64,000 nucleotides of DNA, from positions 620,001 through 684,000 of the forward strand of contig CAMRHE010000648.1 in the NCBI GenBank assembly GCA_947044405.1. Reading direction: 5' to 3'. Shown in pieces: positions 23,050-34,844 of the stretch (position 1 is its first letter; each line of letters begins with the position of its first letter). Source of the stretch: Leptodactylus fallax (lineage: Eukaryota; Chordata; Amphibia; Anura; Leptodactylidae). The notes under the pieces were generated by a model that did not search any database, had not been told where the DNA came from, and saw nothing but the letters and a program-made list of their open reading frames with translations. Both the position numbers and the translations under genes were made by a program.

Positions 23050-23600
23050 TGTAAGGGTGAGGTCACACGTCGCAGAAAAGCTGCATTTTTCACTGGAGAT
23101 TTTGCAGCATTTTTTTTTTTTTTTTTTTGAGCCAAAGCCAAGAGAGAATTTAGCAGAAGAGAGAAGCACAAGTCCTTCTTTTCTATTTTCTACTTCTTTG
23201 AAGCCACTCTTTGCTTTGGTTCAAGAACACAGAAAAATCTGCAAAAAAAAAAATAAAAAATTTGAAGTTTAAACCAATATCCATAAGAACAGTGGACTAG
23301 AAACAACTACAGTACAGACGACCAAACATGATAGGACCACGCACCTCTATGACCAAACCAAGTAAGGGGCATGGGGGTGGAGGTGTCATGGGAGGGTTTG
23401 ATCATCCAATGGATTGAGGAGAACTACTTTTATTAGCTTAACCCCTTTAGGTTGTGGATGTATCAGAAGGTAGAAGTAGAAGAGACTCCTATATATTTCC
23501 CATTCCTTTTCAAGTCACTCTTGACTTTGGCTCAAAAAACCACAGCAAAATCTGCAACAAAAATAGCAGCTTTTCTGCAACGTGGGGCCCAAGCCTTAAT
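23050..23600. repeat. Fold-back repeat, GTCACACGTCGCAGAAAAG family, copy 1
   Basis: GGTCACACGTCGCAGAAAAG and GCAGCTTTTCTGCAACGTGG form inverted ends. GAGCCAAAGCCAAGAG after a poly-T and CTTTGGCTCAAAAAACC form inner arms. It is related to 44264-44600. Confidence 0.6.
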
Positions 23601-24630
23601 GTAGCTTGTAGGAATCCATGAGCTGGTCTCCAAAACCAACCCTATTTAGATGAAAGAAACAGATTTCCAGAAAGATATTTCTGCAACAAATCTGCTGTGT
23701 GAACGCACACTTAGAAGTGATGATGAATTTCTCAATACAAGGCTACAGGATGTATGCACATAAAGCAAAGGAAAGTGTATATGTATACAATATCCTGGTA
23801 TCTAACATGTCAACATACTCGGGACTAAATAAAGTAGCCTAATAATGACACTCCATGCACCTTGCTTGCTGCGGCTCAACCTTTGTCCAGCTGGGATTGT
23901 TTTGTGAGGTCAGTCACAGCCCGAGGCAATCCCAGCTGATCCCTTCACTGATAGAGAGGCACATGTAGAAATCAAAGCATTTCACAGGCACATATAGAGT
24001 CCGTAATGTTACCAGTGTATCAGGGCAGCCACAAGGGTTTCTTTTCTTGGAGCAGGGTACACGCCTGCATTGTTCATAAAGAAAAGGAAGTGAACCACAG
24101 TCTGGATCCCAGCCAAGTAAAATGAAACTACAATGTGCAAACATTTTAAAGCCGACTTTTATGGCTGATGGCGAAATCATCTGTTGCATGCTCTCTGCCA
24201 TCTTTGGTCACTGATGCCACCTACAATGATTTCCAGCTCACAAAAATGACTGGCACATGGAGGCAATTCTGTACAGGATAGACAAACAACATACTGGATA
24301 GGTTAAGGGTACAAAGAACCTGGAAGCAATACAGATTTAAAAAAAACAAAAACAAAAACACACACTTTCACTTCATTTCAAGATTTTCTCGAAAGGAAAC
24401 AATTTTGTTTAAAGGGTACCTGAGTTTTCATGAAGAGTTGAAATATGTGCAGGGTCTTGCTGGGCAGTCTGTTCTTTGACTTTATAAGACTTCATACATT
24501 ATGTCTTAACAGTTTTTCTGCTGATAATAGTCACATTATGGCTTCAGCACACTTTACATTTGTGTCTGAGGCTGTGGGCACGTATAATAAAGAGCAGTCT
24601 GCTCCCCTACCCTATCCATTATTACTAAGG

Positions 24631-24812
24631 CTAGGTTCACACCTGCGCCTGAATTCCATTGGGAGATTCCGTTCCCCATTCCGCTTGAAAAATTTGGAGA
24701 GGAAAACCCTTTTTTTTTTTTTTTTCTTAAGTGGATTAGGTTTCTGATCGGGGGGTCCCCAAGCAAACCCCCTGAACGGAAACCCGAAGGCAGGTGTGAA
24801 CCTAGCGTAATG
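24631..24812. mobile_element. MITE with GGTTCACACCTGCG inverted ends
   Basis: GCTAGGTTCACACCTGCGCC at the left and GGCAGGTGTGAACCTAGC at the right are inverted. The interior has a poly-T run and GTTCCCC/GGGG blocks that also pair. The frames inside are chance. Confidence 0.7.
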
Positions 24813-26196
24813 CTGGTTTATTTACATGTAATTCTGGCAGGAGTAACTGTACAATAGAAAACACATAGCTTAGCTAAGAAAAGCCCAAGTGAGCATAATA
24901 AAGGAAATCCAGGAACACTGAACTGCAAGTACAGGGTAAATGCAAGCAGCTAAAAAAAGATCCCAGGTACAAGAAAAGAGCAATCTATGAGCACAGTTAG
25001 TAAAGCTGCTTACTGTTTGTGAATAATATCCCATCTGTAATCACATACAGAGCCAGAAGAAGATACAAGTACATAGAAGACTTTTCTTACATTGTAAGCT
25101 GTGAAATTTACAGAATGTTTAGTCCAGTACACAGAGAAAGCAGTTTGCAGATGTGTGTGGAGTCTGAGGCAAACAGCCCCTCCCCTCTGCATTCACTGTG
25201 CTTTTTAACGGTGTCTATAGACTGCTTTCTGCTGCTGGTTAGGCCCAGATGAAGGGGCCTAATCAGCAGAGAGTATCAAGCCACGAAATCCGTGGCAAAA
25301 TCGAGCAGGACGCTTATTTTTTTGTTTCCAATGGGAGGCAGAAACTGAGAGGAAACCGTATAAAATTTCTACATGTGAACTTACCTTTCCAGTACATTTT
25401 TTCCCCTTTTAAACATGGCAGACTATGGGTAATTGTTGCAACTGAATGGCAAACCAATATGTCATGAGCTTTTCATGACACAAAGCATCAGTCATGGCAC
25501 CTGTTTAACCACTACATGACTGAACATATTTTTTGGAACATTTCATACATGTGGTTTTGAGGGCAATAACATTTTTTTCATTCTGGTTACTGAAGTAACT
25601 TTTGCCTTTTTTTTTCATTGATACATAGGGCTCTATAGCTATGTAATTTTTATTTTTGCCTTTTTTTTTCCTCTTTTTTTTTTTTTTTTTTAATATCTGG
25701 GAAAATATAAACAAAAAGAAGGGAAAACATGTCTGTTTTTCAAATTTTTCATGTGTTTTAATAGCACAAATAGCTTTCCCTCTCTGTTAGGGTAAATTTT
25801 TTTAAGTAGGTGACTCAGTGTTATGTAGCCATAATATACATTATGCATCCATTTTTCTTCCATTTGCTGCTCATTATTTTCAATCTGTGTATCATTCATT
25901 TTTCATGTACATTAAAAAATAAATAAGTTAAAATAAATAAAACAGGAGGCCCATTTTTGTCCATTTGAACAGAAGCAGAGCCGCAGTACTCATGAGGATT
26001 GACCCTTCTACTTCAGACTCCTTTACCTGTATAGATTCTGGCATGGTGGTTGCCTGGCACAGCAGATCATTGGGGGTCTGGTTGTCGAGCCACCACCGAT
26101 CTGATACTTATAACCTATCTTGAGGAACCCTTTCTAGCCATATCCACTTTCCAAGAGTGGAGCGAGGGTCAAAAAAAAAAAATCTAAAAAGTTACC

Positions 26197-26227
<31 letters not shown>

Positions 26228-26959
26228 CCAACAATCAAAAAAAAAAAGTTATAAAACCAGAATTCTAGAATGCATTCCCGCACGATATAATATTTTCTGG
26301 TTGCCAAGCTTTAATTATACAATTATTTAGCTTCATTTAACATTCGGACTTAAGAATATAGATCCTATGAACTGGAACTTTTACCAACATTTTGTTTGTG
26401 ACAACTCTGTGAGCTCTGATTATTTCCCCAGACCCAGAAAATAAGCGAGCGCTTGGTAAAGTGCACAAAGACAAATTGTTTTTCCAGAGTGCGTGGCTGG
26501 AGACAGTTGACTTGTGTGTGGGCTAATAGACAATCGACATAGGCAACCGGCCATTATTAGGCTGCTGTAGGATTGTGCAATACTGTTAAAGCGACTTTGA
26601 AGACTTTTGAAATACCTGGTTTGTTCCAACCTGATATGTAATTTTCTCTTTACAAATCTCTAGTGACTTGACAGTAACTTCATGTTGATGTATTAGATGA
26701 CTGTAGAACAGCAATTTTATTACATATCCAAAATTAATTGTCTTGGAAGACCAGGCTTGGTTATTGGAGTCAATTATAACAGTTATTTAGATAGATGTCC
26801 TGTTCTGGGTTTTCATCCATCTACAAACAGCAACCAAAAACATTTACCATACTAGAATTTATTTTACAGTGTTAGTTGCCTCTATAAAAAATTTAGAAGG
26901 ATAATGTAGAATTATTTTTTTATATCTCATCATTTATTTTATCTCCTCCTTCTAACCCC
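24813..26959. other. Intronic, T-rich, no gene seen
   Basis: A/T-rich with long T runs; a decayed MITE end near 26040-26130. The start TTTAACCACTACATGACTG at 25504 resembles a common frog repeat opening. Confidence 0.5.
26160..26250. repeat. Poly-A/poly-T tract
   Basis: An A run, a long T run (about 30) and another A run within 90 bp. The neighbouring stretch 25500-25960 is also T-rich. It looks like decayed repeat tail material. Confidence 0.7.
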
Positions 26960-27600
26960 TGTGTGTCTGTGGGAACTTTTGCCCATTCACCCAAAAGAGT
27001 ATTTGTGAGGCCAGACACTGATGTTGCATGAGAGGGCCTGGCTCATGATCTCCATTATAGTTCATCCCAAAGGTGTTGTATGGGGGTGGAGGGCCAGTCA
27101 TGTTCTTCCACACCAATACCAACCATGCCTTTATAGACCTTGTTGCACTGGGACACAGTCATGCTGGAACAGAAAAGGGCATTCCCCAAACTGTTCCTAT
27201 GAAGTTGGAAGAATACAATTGTCTAAAATGTCTTGATATCCTAAGGCATTAAGATTTTCCTTCACTGAAACCAAGGGGCCTAGGCCAATCTCATATCATC
27301 ATCCTTCCTATACCAAACCTTACAATGAGCACAATGCAGTCAGACAGGTAATGTTCTCCTGGTATTCGACAGACCCAGACTCTCCCACCATACTGCCAGA
27401 TAAGATGTGTGAGCCCGCAGAAGAGGTTTCTACTGCCCCAGATGCAGCGGCGGTGTGCATTACACCACTCTATCAGATACTTTATGATGTAAGGTTTGCA
27501 TGCAACTGCTCAACCATGGAAACCCATGCCATGAAGCTCTTGACAGAAGTCATAGAAGTCAGACTGCTCCTATATGCATTAAACTGGTAGATCCAGAAAC
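26960..27600 (-). pseudogene. Old Tc1-like transposase relic of a different lineage
   Basis: Read on the minus strand with several frameshifts, the stretch gives recognisable pieces of a Tc1-type transposase: LFQHDCVPVQQG at 27142-27177 (second catalytic aspartate in an HDC context), and WVNGQK-like and FHGRAVAC-like segments. The plus strand contains phrases typical of the antisense of such elements (CATGGAAACCCATGCCATGA at about 27516 and TTTGCCCATTCACCC at about 26979). There is no open frame longer than about 80 codons in the right reading and no terminal repeats were found. It is much older than families A to C. Confidence 0.7.
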
Positions 27601-29116
27601 TAGATGTCCTACATATATCTAACTAATCAATAAAAGCTCAGCCGGGCATCATCTGATTCATACAGTTGAGATCCCAATAAAAGCTAAACAAGTTGCAACA
27701 ACACGGACCAAAAACACATAAAAAATAAGTTATCCTAGCTTCTAGTCCCATCATGAACAAGCCCATTATCTGCACGCACATCAGCTCTCAGTACACCACA
27801 TGCTCCGTCCATGAGCAGAAATATAGTCTCACAATCTTTAGGCCTTCATTTTGTCCAGTAATTATTTGTGTAAAGTCAGCAGAGGACGTCTATAACCCTA
27901 AACCAAACCAAGGGTTCAAGCAAACAAACTTAGCAAACCTTGGTACATTGACCCGACGGACAGCACACTAGCTCCAAATACTTAAAAAGGTCCTTATGAA
28001 AGAACATTTACAAGTGACCCCATTAAACAACCGAGGGAGTCCTTAAAATCTGACTTTTTTTCCACTTATAGAGGAATTCTGGCTGTTTCCATTCTTTAGC
28101 AAGGGAAGAAAAATGCCAAAGAGCCAGTTGTAAAATTTCACTTTTTAAGATTGCTAGGAGGGAAATATTTTAAGAATGCAACCTTTCCTGAGGGTAAAGT
28201 CCGCCTGTCTTCACAGACTGAGGAGAGGAGAACACCAAGGACATTTGGGACAGCAGATAAACAGGCAATGGGTAAGGAAACCGTGTTAATAAGAATACTA
28301 AAAATGGTATAAGTGCCTGTGCTGTGATCTTTGTATGTCAATACTGGGAAGTGAAATAAAATTGGATAAGTCTTTAAAAAAAATAAAAAATAATAATATA
28401 AAAATTCAGTTTCTTGCTTTACAGGTTTTAGTTACCTTACAAGAATCATCTGAGGCATGAAATCCACTGCAAAGTCATGAAAACCCAGAAGGGAACACTC
28501 TGCTAGATGGTGCACAGATTGTGGGGGCGCTACCAAGTAAAACTCTTCAAGACACCATATGGAAATCATGGACTGCATGTAGGCCTAGTTACCAGACCAG
28601 TAGAGCAGATGTCTAGAGCGGTGGCTGTATGGCAAGTATATACCTAATATATTAGGCACCTACAATCTGCAGCTGTATAGTCTTAAACCCAGTCACCTTT
28701 TTGCCGAATAGACATTTAGCAATGATATGTGATTGTTTGCGATGGCCGACAGCAGATTGTTGACTGCTGAATGTGTGATCTGTCCTGGTTGGATTTTGTT
28801 CTCGTTTTGTCAGCAGAAAATGCAAGTGTACAGAATGATTGAGAAAATGGTTAATCATTAACCAGACTGCGCAAGCCCGCTCGCTTGTACCAGCAATGCA
28901 ATGAATGACTGATCGGCCACAGTCTGGCTGACAATAAGGCCTCATGCACAAGACAGTGTGGAGGCCGAGGTGTTATCCTCCTCCATTCCAATTTTACGGA
29001 GCAGAATAGAACCCACTCTATAATTATCGGAACGGAGCCGGCTTCATTATCATGAGTTATCAGAACAGGAAAGATCCAAAGCTAAAAAAAGGAGCACTGC
29101 AGTAGTCTGCCATTAC
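27601..29116. other. Intronic, no gene seen
   Basis: The end (28935-29060) holds a copy of the ATGCACA fold-back family (GGCCTCATGCACAAGACAG). The frame 28652-28951 shows no domain. Confidence 0.5.
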
Positions 29117-29120
29117 TTAA

Positions 29121-29251
29121 AGGGGTTATCCAGAACCAAGACACTGAGCTCCACTTCCTCTTCTCAGGAAATTACAGCCATCCATTGGTCACATGACTTA
29201 GTCCCATTATTCTGGGAATGGAGCTCAGTATCTTAGTCCTGAATAACGCCT
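29121..29251. mobile_element. 131-bp MITE, TTAA type
   Basis: TTAA at 29117-29120 (TGAA on the right). About 33-bp inverted repeats, AGGGGTTATCCAGAACC... with CACTGAGCTCCA, and an imperfect inverse. Confidence 0.7.
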
Positions 29252-29280
29252 TGAAAAGCCAAATTTCACATGCTTTAGGT

Positions 29281-29540
29281 TGAGAGACATGCTCTATGCA
29301 GGGATGGGGAGTAGATAAGCTATGACATCATCTATTGATGTGGATGTCAGTGGTGTTATCAACTATTGTATTCCTGTATGAGATGTAAATGTGGTGACTA
29401 ATGCAAAGAAAACCCCTACAGAATTGATTATTAGGCTTAGTGGCCACAGTTAAAATTGCAGAATTTAGTTATATATATATATATATATTTATTTATCTAA
29501 CTAACATAAAAACTTGTTGTTTAGTTGCAACACATTTTCT
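29281..29540 (-). repeat. TTAA-starting dispersed repeat, copy 2
   Basis: Inverse relative of 8963-9400. Its terminus ACATTTTCT abuts TTAA at 29541-29544. It shares GGGAGTAGATAAGCTATGACA and AAAGAAAACCCCTACAGAA-type words with the other copy and contains a short TA run at 29469-29489. Confidence 0.6.
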
Positions 29541-29544
29541 TTAA

Positions 29545-30835
29545 GGCTTCGTGCATTCCAAGTCACCAAAGGGCTATGTCGCTAATCCCTGTTATTAGAT
29601 AGGACACACACAAACTCAGGTCCAGTCATTTATTTGCTCCGCTGATGTGTCTTTAGAACAAATAAATACATTTATAAAGGGAGGATGCCGCATTTACAAC
29701 AAACCACCACCCTTCTACCTGCCCTATATCATTCCCACATGTCAACCTCAAATATCAAGTAAACAAGGTAAAGGCCTGAGCAGGTTGTGCAAGTCAAAGT
29801 GTGGCCGAAAGTGACGTTACCTAATGCTCAGCTTTAACATCCATGGTAAACATGTCAATGGAGGGTTTGTATGTTCAAAGATAATACCTCTCGAAAACTG
29901 TATCGATCGTGCAGCTTGAGCCCATGTCACAGGTAAAGTATCTTAGGTCTGATACTTGTGAGTCAACCAAACGCACTTCCAATATTACTGCTCTGTAACA
30001 AATTATTGCCTTTTTATATCATTGTAGTACAAATTCCAGTTTATCAAGTCTTGGTTTCACCTTTGACTCTGGGTAAAATGACCGTCTCGTCTATACATAT
30101 CAAATATGGCCCAGAAGACTGATAAAACAATATTGTATTATTGACTTATGCTGGGCACACAAAGAGGTCTAGACGTAGCCTGCTTATTAAGCATATGATC
30201 TAAAAATCACCGATATTAACCCATGAGAGGTCACTTGAATCAGTACCAGACTCTCTGATAAATGGGGTCAGGAGATGACCATTTTTATCTGGTGCATGAT
30301 GTTCTAGTCTGTTCTTGGCTGGATACATTACAACAGTCTATTGGCCCATAAAGAACATGTTGTTCCGTTGACATCCCAAGACTTTATTTGTTGGAGATGG
30401 CCTATGACACCTTACATAAAGTTTACCTGAAACGGCTATTGTCCAGCAAGCCGCTTATCATAGATGAACCTCTAGAACAAATCTAACCTTGGACCACTTT
30501 CTCTAGAGATCCATGTACAGTTTCAGGGGTAGGAAAACACACTATCAGAATTACTTTTGGTCACATTGAATGGCTTCTCAATTGACTGTTCAATCTGCTT
30601 TCTGGTTCTTGCCATAATGATATCACAAAAGACTACAAGGTGCCACAAGTAGGACCCAGTCACAATATGGACAAATGCCTAAAAATTAACAGCAAGTATA
30701 TAGCACTTTGTTATGGGGAACCACAAACTCCCCACTTTCTGATCAATAATAGATAGGCACCCCTTCACAAATTTCAGCACACTTGGAATTTCTTATGTAG
30801 CCCTAACCATTCCTGAGCAATCAGTGCAGTTACTT
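29545..30835. other. Intronic, nothing recognised
   Basis: No repeat ends, long frames or simple repeats stand out. Confidence 0.45.
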
Positions 30836-31007
30836 TCGGAGCCCGATATGCTAACTAGACACTCTAGTGTCTAGTGAGTGGTGTTAGGAAGGAGCGGGCA
30901 AGGGGGTGTAACTCAGGGTTTTACTTTGACTCAGAGCGTGACACCCTTGCCCGCTCCAGCCTGACACTACCCACTTGACACTAAAGAGTCTAGTTAGCAT
31001 ATCAGAA
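30836..31007. repeat. Fold-back hairpin repeat, arms about 70 bp
   Basis: GCCCGATATGCTAACTAGAC and GGAGCGGGCAAGGGGGTGT on the left pair with ACACCCTTGCCCGCTCC and GTCTAGTTAGCATATCAG on the right around a short centre near 30920. It lies just left of the TTAA MITE at 31086. Confidence 0.75.
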
Positions 31008-31122
31008 ACCAAAATCAACAACATTGATAGGGGGCAAGAGAAAAAATTCCAACTGTGCCAGAATCAGTAGAGCAGCACCTATTAAAAAGGGTTTTCCAGC
31101 CCCAAATCCTACTAATGACCTA

Positions 31123-32772
31123 CAGTCATATGAAAAAGTTTGGGCACCCCAATTAATCTTAATCATTTTTAGTTCTAAATATTTGGGTGTTTGAAACAGC
31201 CATTTCAATTTGATATATCTAATAACTGATAGACACAGTAATATTTGAGGATTGAAATGAGGTTTATCGTACTAACAGAAAATGTGCAATATGCATTAAA
31301 CCAAAATTTGACCGGTGCAAAAGTATGGGCACCTCAACAGAAAAGTTACATTAATATTTAGTAGATCCTCCTTTTGCAAAAATAACAGCCTCTAGTCGCT
31401 TCCTGTAGCTTTTAATCAGTTCCTGGATCCTGGATGAAGGTATTTTTGACCATTCCTCTTTACAAAACAATTCCAGTTCAGTTAAGTTTGATGGTCGCCG
31501 AGCATGGACAGCCCGCTTCAAATTATCCCACAGATGTTCAATGATATTCAGGTCTGGGGACTGGGATGGCCATTCCAGAACATTGTAATTGTTCCTCTGC
31601 ATGAATGCCTGAGTAGATTTGGAGCTGTGTTTTGGATCATTGTCTTGCTGAAATATCCATCCCCGGCGTAACTTCAAATTCGTCACTGATTCTTGTACAT
31701 TATTCTCAAGAATCTGCTGATACTGAGTTGAATCCATGCGACCCTCAACTTTAACAAGATTCCCGATGCCGGCATTGTCCACACAGCCCCAAAGCATGAT
31801 GGAACCTCCACCAAATTTTACAGTGGGTAGCAAGTGTTTTTCTTGGAATGCTGTGTTTTTTTTTATGCCATGCATAACGCCTTTTTGTATGACCAAACAA
31901 CTCAATCTTTGTTTCATCAGTCCACAGGACCTTCTTCCAAAATGAAGCTGGCTTGTCCAAATGTGCTTTTGCATACCTCAGGCGACTCTGTTTGTGGCGT
32001 GCTTTCAGAAACGGCTTCTTTCGCATCACTCTCCCATACAGCTTCTCCTTGTGCAAAGTGTGCTGTATTGTTGACCGATGCACAGTGACACCATCTGCAG
32101 CAAGATGATGCTGCAGCTCTTTGGAGGTGGTCTGTGGATTGTCCTTGACTGTTCTCACCATTCTTCTTCTCTGCCTTTCTGATATTTTTCTTGGCCTGCC
32201 ACTTCTGGGCTTAACAAGAACTGTCCCTGTGGTCTTCCATTTCCTTACTATGTTCCTCACAGTGGAAACTGACAGGTTAAATCTCTGAGACAACTTTTTG
32301 TATCCTTCCCCTGAACAACTATGTTGAACAATCTTTGTTTTCAGATCATTTGAGAGTTGTTTTGAGGAGCCCATGATGCCACTCTTCAGAGGAGATTCAA
32401 ATAGGAGAACAACTTGCAATTGGCCACCTTAAATACCTTTTCTCATGATTGGATACACCTGGCTATGAAGTTCAAAGCTCAGTGAGGTTACAAAACCAAT
32501 TTTGTGCTTCAGTAAGTCAGTAAAAAGTAGTTAGGAGTATTCAAATCAATAAAATGATAAGGGTACCCAAATTTTTGCACCGGTCAAATTTTGGTTTAAT
32601 GCATATTGCACATTTTCTGTTAGTACGATAAACCTCATTTCAATCCTCAAATATTACTGTGTCTATCAGTTATTAGATATATCAAATTGAAATGGCTGTT
32701 GCAAACACCCAAATATTTAGAACTAAAAATGATTAAGATTAATAGGGGTGCCCAAACTTTTTCATATGACTG
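31123..32772 (-). mobile_element. Tc1/mariner family A, copy A4, nested in a TTAA MITE
   Basis: Both ends are complete (CAGTCATATGAAAAAGTTTG and its inverse) with TA duplications at 31121-31122 and 32773-32774, 1650 bp. The sequences outside the TAs join to reconstitute a dispersed MITE (31086-33049), so this copy inserted into that older element. Confidence 0.93.
31351..32374 (-). pseudogene. Tc1 family A transposase with one +1 frameshift
   Basis: The minus-strand frame starts at the ATG at 32374 and is normal through GHTKRRYAW. At 31854-31862 a 9-base A run (minus strand) replaces the family's seven As, a net gain of one base, and the reading shifts into about 40 unrelated residues before a stop at 31751. 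The correct frame resumes after the run and continues to the normal end (KGGSTKY) at 31351, containing QQDNDPKH and SPDLNIIEHLW. Total length is 1024 nt, one more than the intact copy. Copy A5 carries the same insertion, so this is probably a shared ancestral lesion. Confidence 0.9.
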
Positions 32773-34652
32773 TATCTACCGGATGGATCTTCGGCATGTG
32801 ATCTGTCGGGGTCCAACACCTGAACCCCGTGCAGATTTTGTGTTATAGCAGCCTTGGGTGCTGAAAACTGTTATTCATATTATTTGAATAAGAGCAATAC
32901 TGCATGCGCTGTTCATCCACCCGGAAGATGCAGAACAGCTGATTTGTGCAGGGTCCGGGTATCAGACCCCGACAGATCAGATACTGATGACCTACCCATG
33001 TGGATAGGTCATCAGTATGAAAACTCAATTTGGGGGCTGGAAAACCCCTTTAAAGGATAAAAAGAGCTCAAGTTGCTGGATGTGAGTTTGAATAATTCAG
33101 CCAATTCCATATAGATATATTCTTCACAAAAAATTGAGTAGCTTCGTATATATGTGTTCTCTCTTCTGAACGGATCTCGAGTTGGAATGTAAAATCTGAA
33201 AGTTACAGAGCTGAAGTATTCCAGCATTCCCTGTTGTTCTTTAACAATATTTATTGTAGGATTATAATCTGATGGGAGACTTGGAAAAAAAATGAACAAA
33301 CCCTTTAAATGCATAAAAGGATAAAACAATGAAAAATAACATGAGACCAACAAAAAAAAACACAGATATTGCTTAACATCTTAAATGTCCTTGCAGGCAT
33401 ACCCAAGTGACAAGTCCACTTACACAGCTTTGCAGATTTGCAACTGGCAAGAACTATATAAACCTCAAAAGACCATGTAAAATTACACAAACTAGCCAAA
33501 CAAGACATAAAGCTGGGCGTACACAGGTCAATTGTACAAGAACCCATGTGTTGACCAACATTTCAATATTATTTACTATTGCCGTAGACTAGAACATCTA
33601 TATACTAATAAAATTAGATGGAAGTGAACATGTAAAGCTGCATATACATAATAGCCACAGTTAGTAATACTACGCAGCAACATTGTGAACTCATCAGTGT
33701 ATGGGCAACTTCTTTGCTAGAAATAGTACTTTAGTTTAGAGTCAATTGCAAAACATCTGCAATTTCCACGTTCTTGCCAATGTTGCTGCTACATGATAGG
33801 CAATGGCCTAGGAGAGGGGTCTGCATCCCCCCAGGTTTGTACAGCTGTCACAACCAAAAGGACTTCTATGTTTACTGTCGAGAGAAACTTCCCACTTACT
33901 GGACGTGTTAAACAGATTACCAGACTCCAACAATGTGTTATTGTAACCAACCACTTTTTTATAGAATGGAAAAAAAAAACTAGAAAAAAAAACTGTGTGT
34001 ATTCAAACAGATGAGGGAACCCTGAGGAGCCCCATACTATCATGCATACATTGAACCTCAAGCTATGCAGAATACAATTACTTATTACACACTAATACAA
34101 GCCAGAGTCCAACAGCCTGCGCTTTAATCCTATATTCATATGACGGTGAAAATCGGCCACATGGCTGATTTATGGCACATTCTCCGCCAACGCAGGTGAC
34201 ATGAAGACCAGCGTGTTTTCAGAAATCTCCTTCAATATATATTTTTTTTGGTTCCACTGTATATCTGTGGGTTCAACCAACTTCACCTAAGCATTGTTAG
34301 CTGCTTTTGGGTGCCGGAAGTTGCACAGCAGTGCTTCTGGGGAATAGCAGCACTGATCCTATTACTTATATAGTAGCAATGCTGCAAACGCTCCTAATCT
34401 ACAGTGCCAAGAGGCTGCTAATACAGCTGATCTGTGCGGGGGCCAGGGATCAGACCCTGACAGATCACATCAATCTGGATAACCAATGTGATTTTGTGCA
34501 CGTCGATTATTTCAGTTTGGTTAAGAGTATTTGCAAGCTTTTGATACCTGGAAGTGCTATTATATCTGGGATCTGAAGAGAATATAATAATTATTATTAA
34601 TACTTATACATAATAGTTAGCAGAGGCCCAGGGGTGTGAGAACATAAATAGT

Positions 34653-34844
34653 GTTACTCACCTCTCCTAAGCACAAGCTCTGGTCTTCATCCTCTTATGG
34701 GCTCCTGAATAACGTCAGGGACCACTGACACAAAGACGCAAGCATGACGACATCGGTCACATGACTTGTGTGTCACAGTGCCACCATTCAGGAGACCTGA
34801 AGAGGACCAGAAGGAGCACTGGAGCCCAGGGGAGGTGAGTAACT
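34653..34844. repeat. Interspersed repeat with inverted GTTACTCACCTC ends
   Basis: GTTACTCACCTCTCC and GGAGGTGAGTAAC are inverted ends around a centre containing GACATCGGTCACATGACTTG. Similar blocks (ACTTACCTCTTCCTCGC and TCACCTCCCCTGGG) occur inside the hAT element at 48165-48370, and weaker ones at 39060-39420. Confidence 0.5.

Larger units (their letters stand above)
31086..33049. mobile_element. TTAA MITE interrupted by Tc1 copy A4
   Basis: Left piece 31086-31122 (GGGTTTTCCAGCCCC) and right piece 32773-33049 (ending GGGGCTGGAAAACCCCT) are inverted termini, with TTAA at 31082-31085 and 33050-33053. The interior holds the common frog repeat phrases GATCTGTCGGGGTCC and GGATAGGTCATCAGTAT. 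Removing the Tc1 element and one TA gives a continuous MITE of about 310 bp. Confidence 0.82.
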
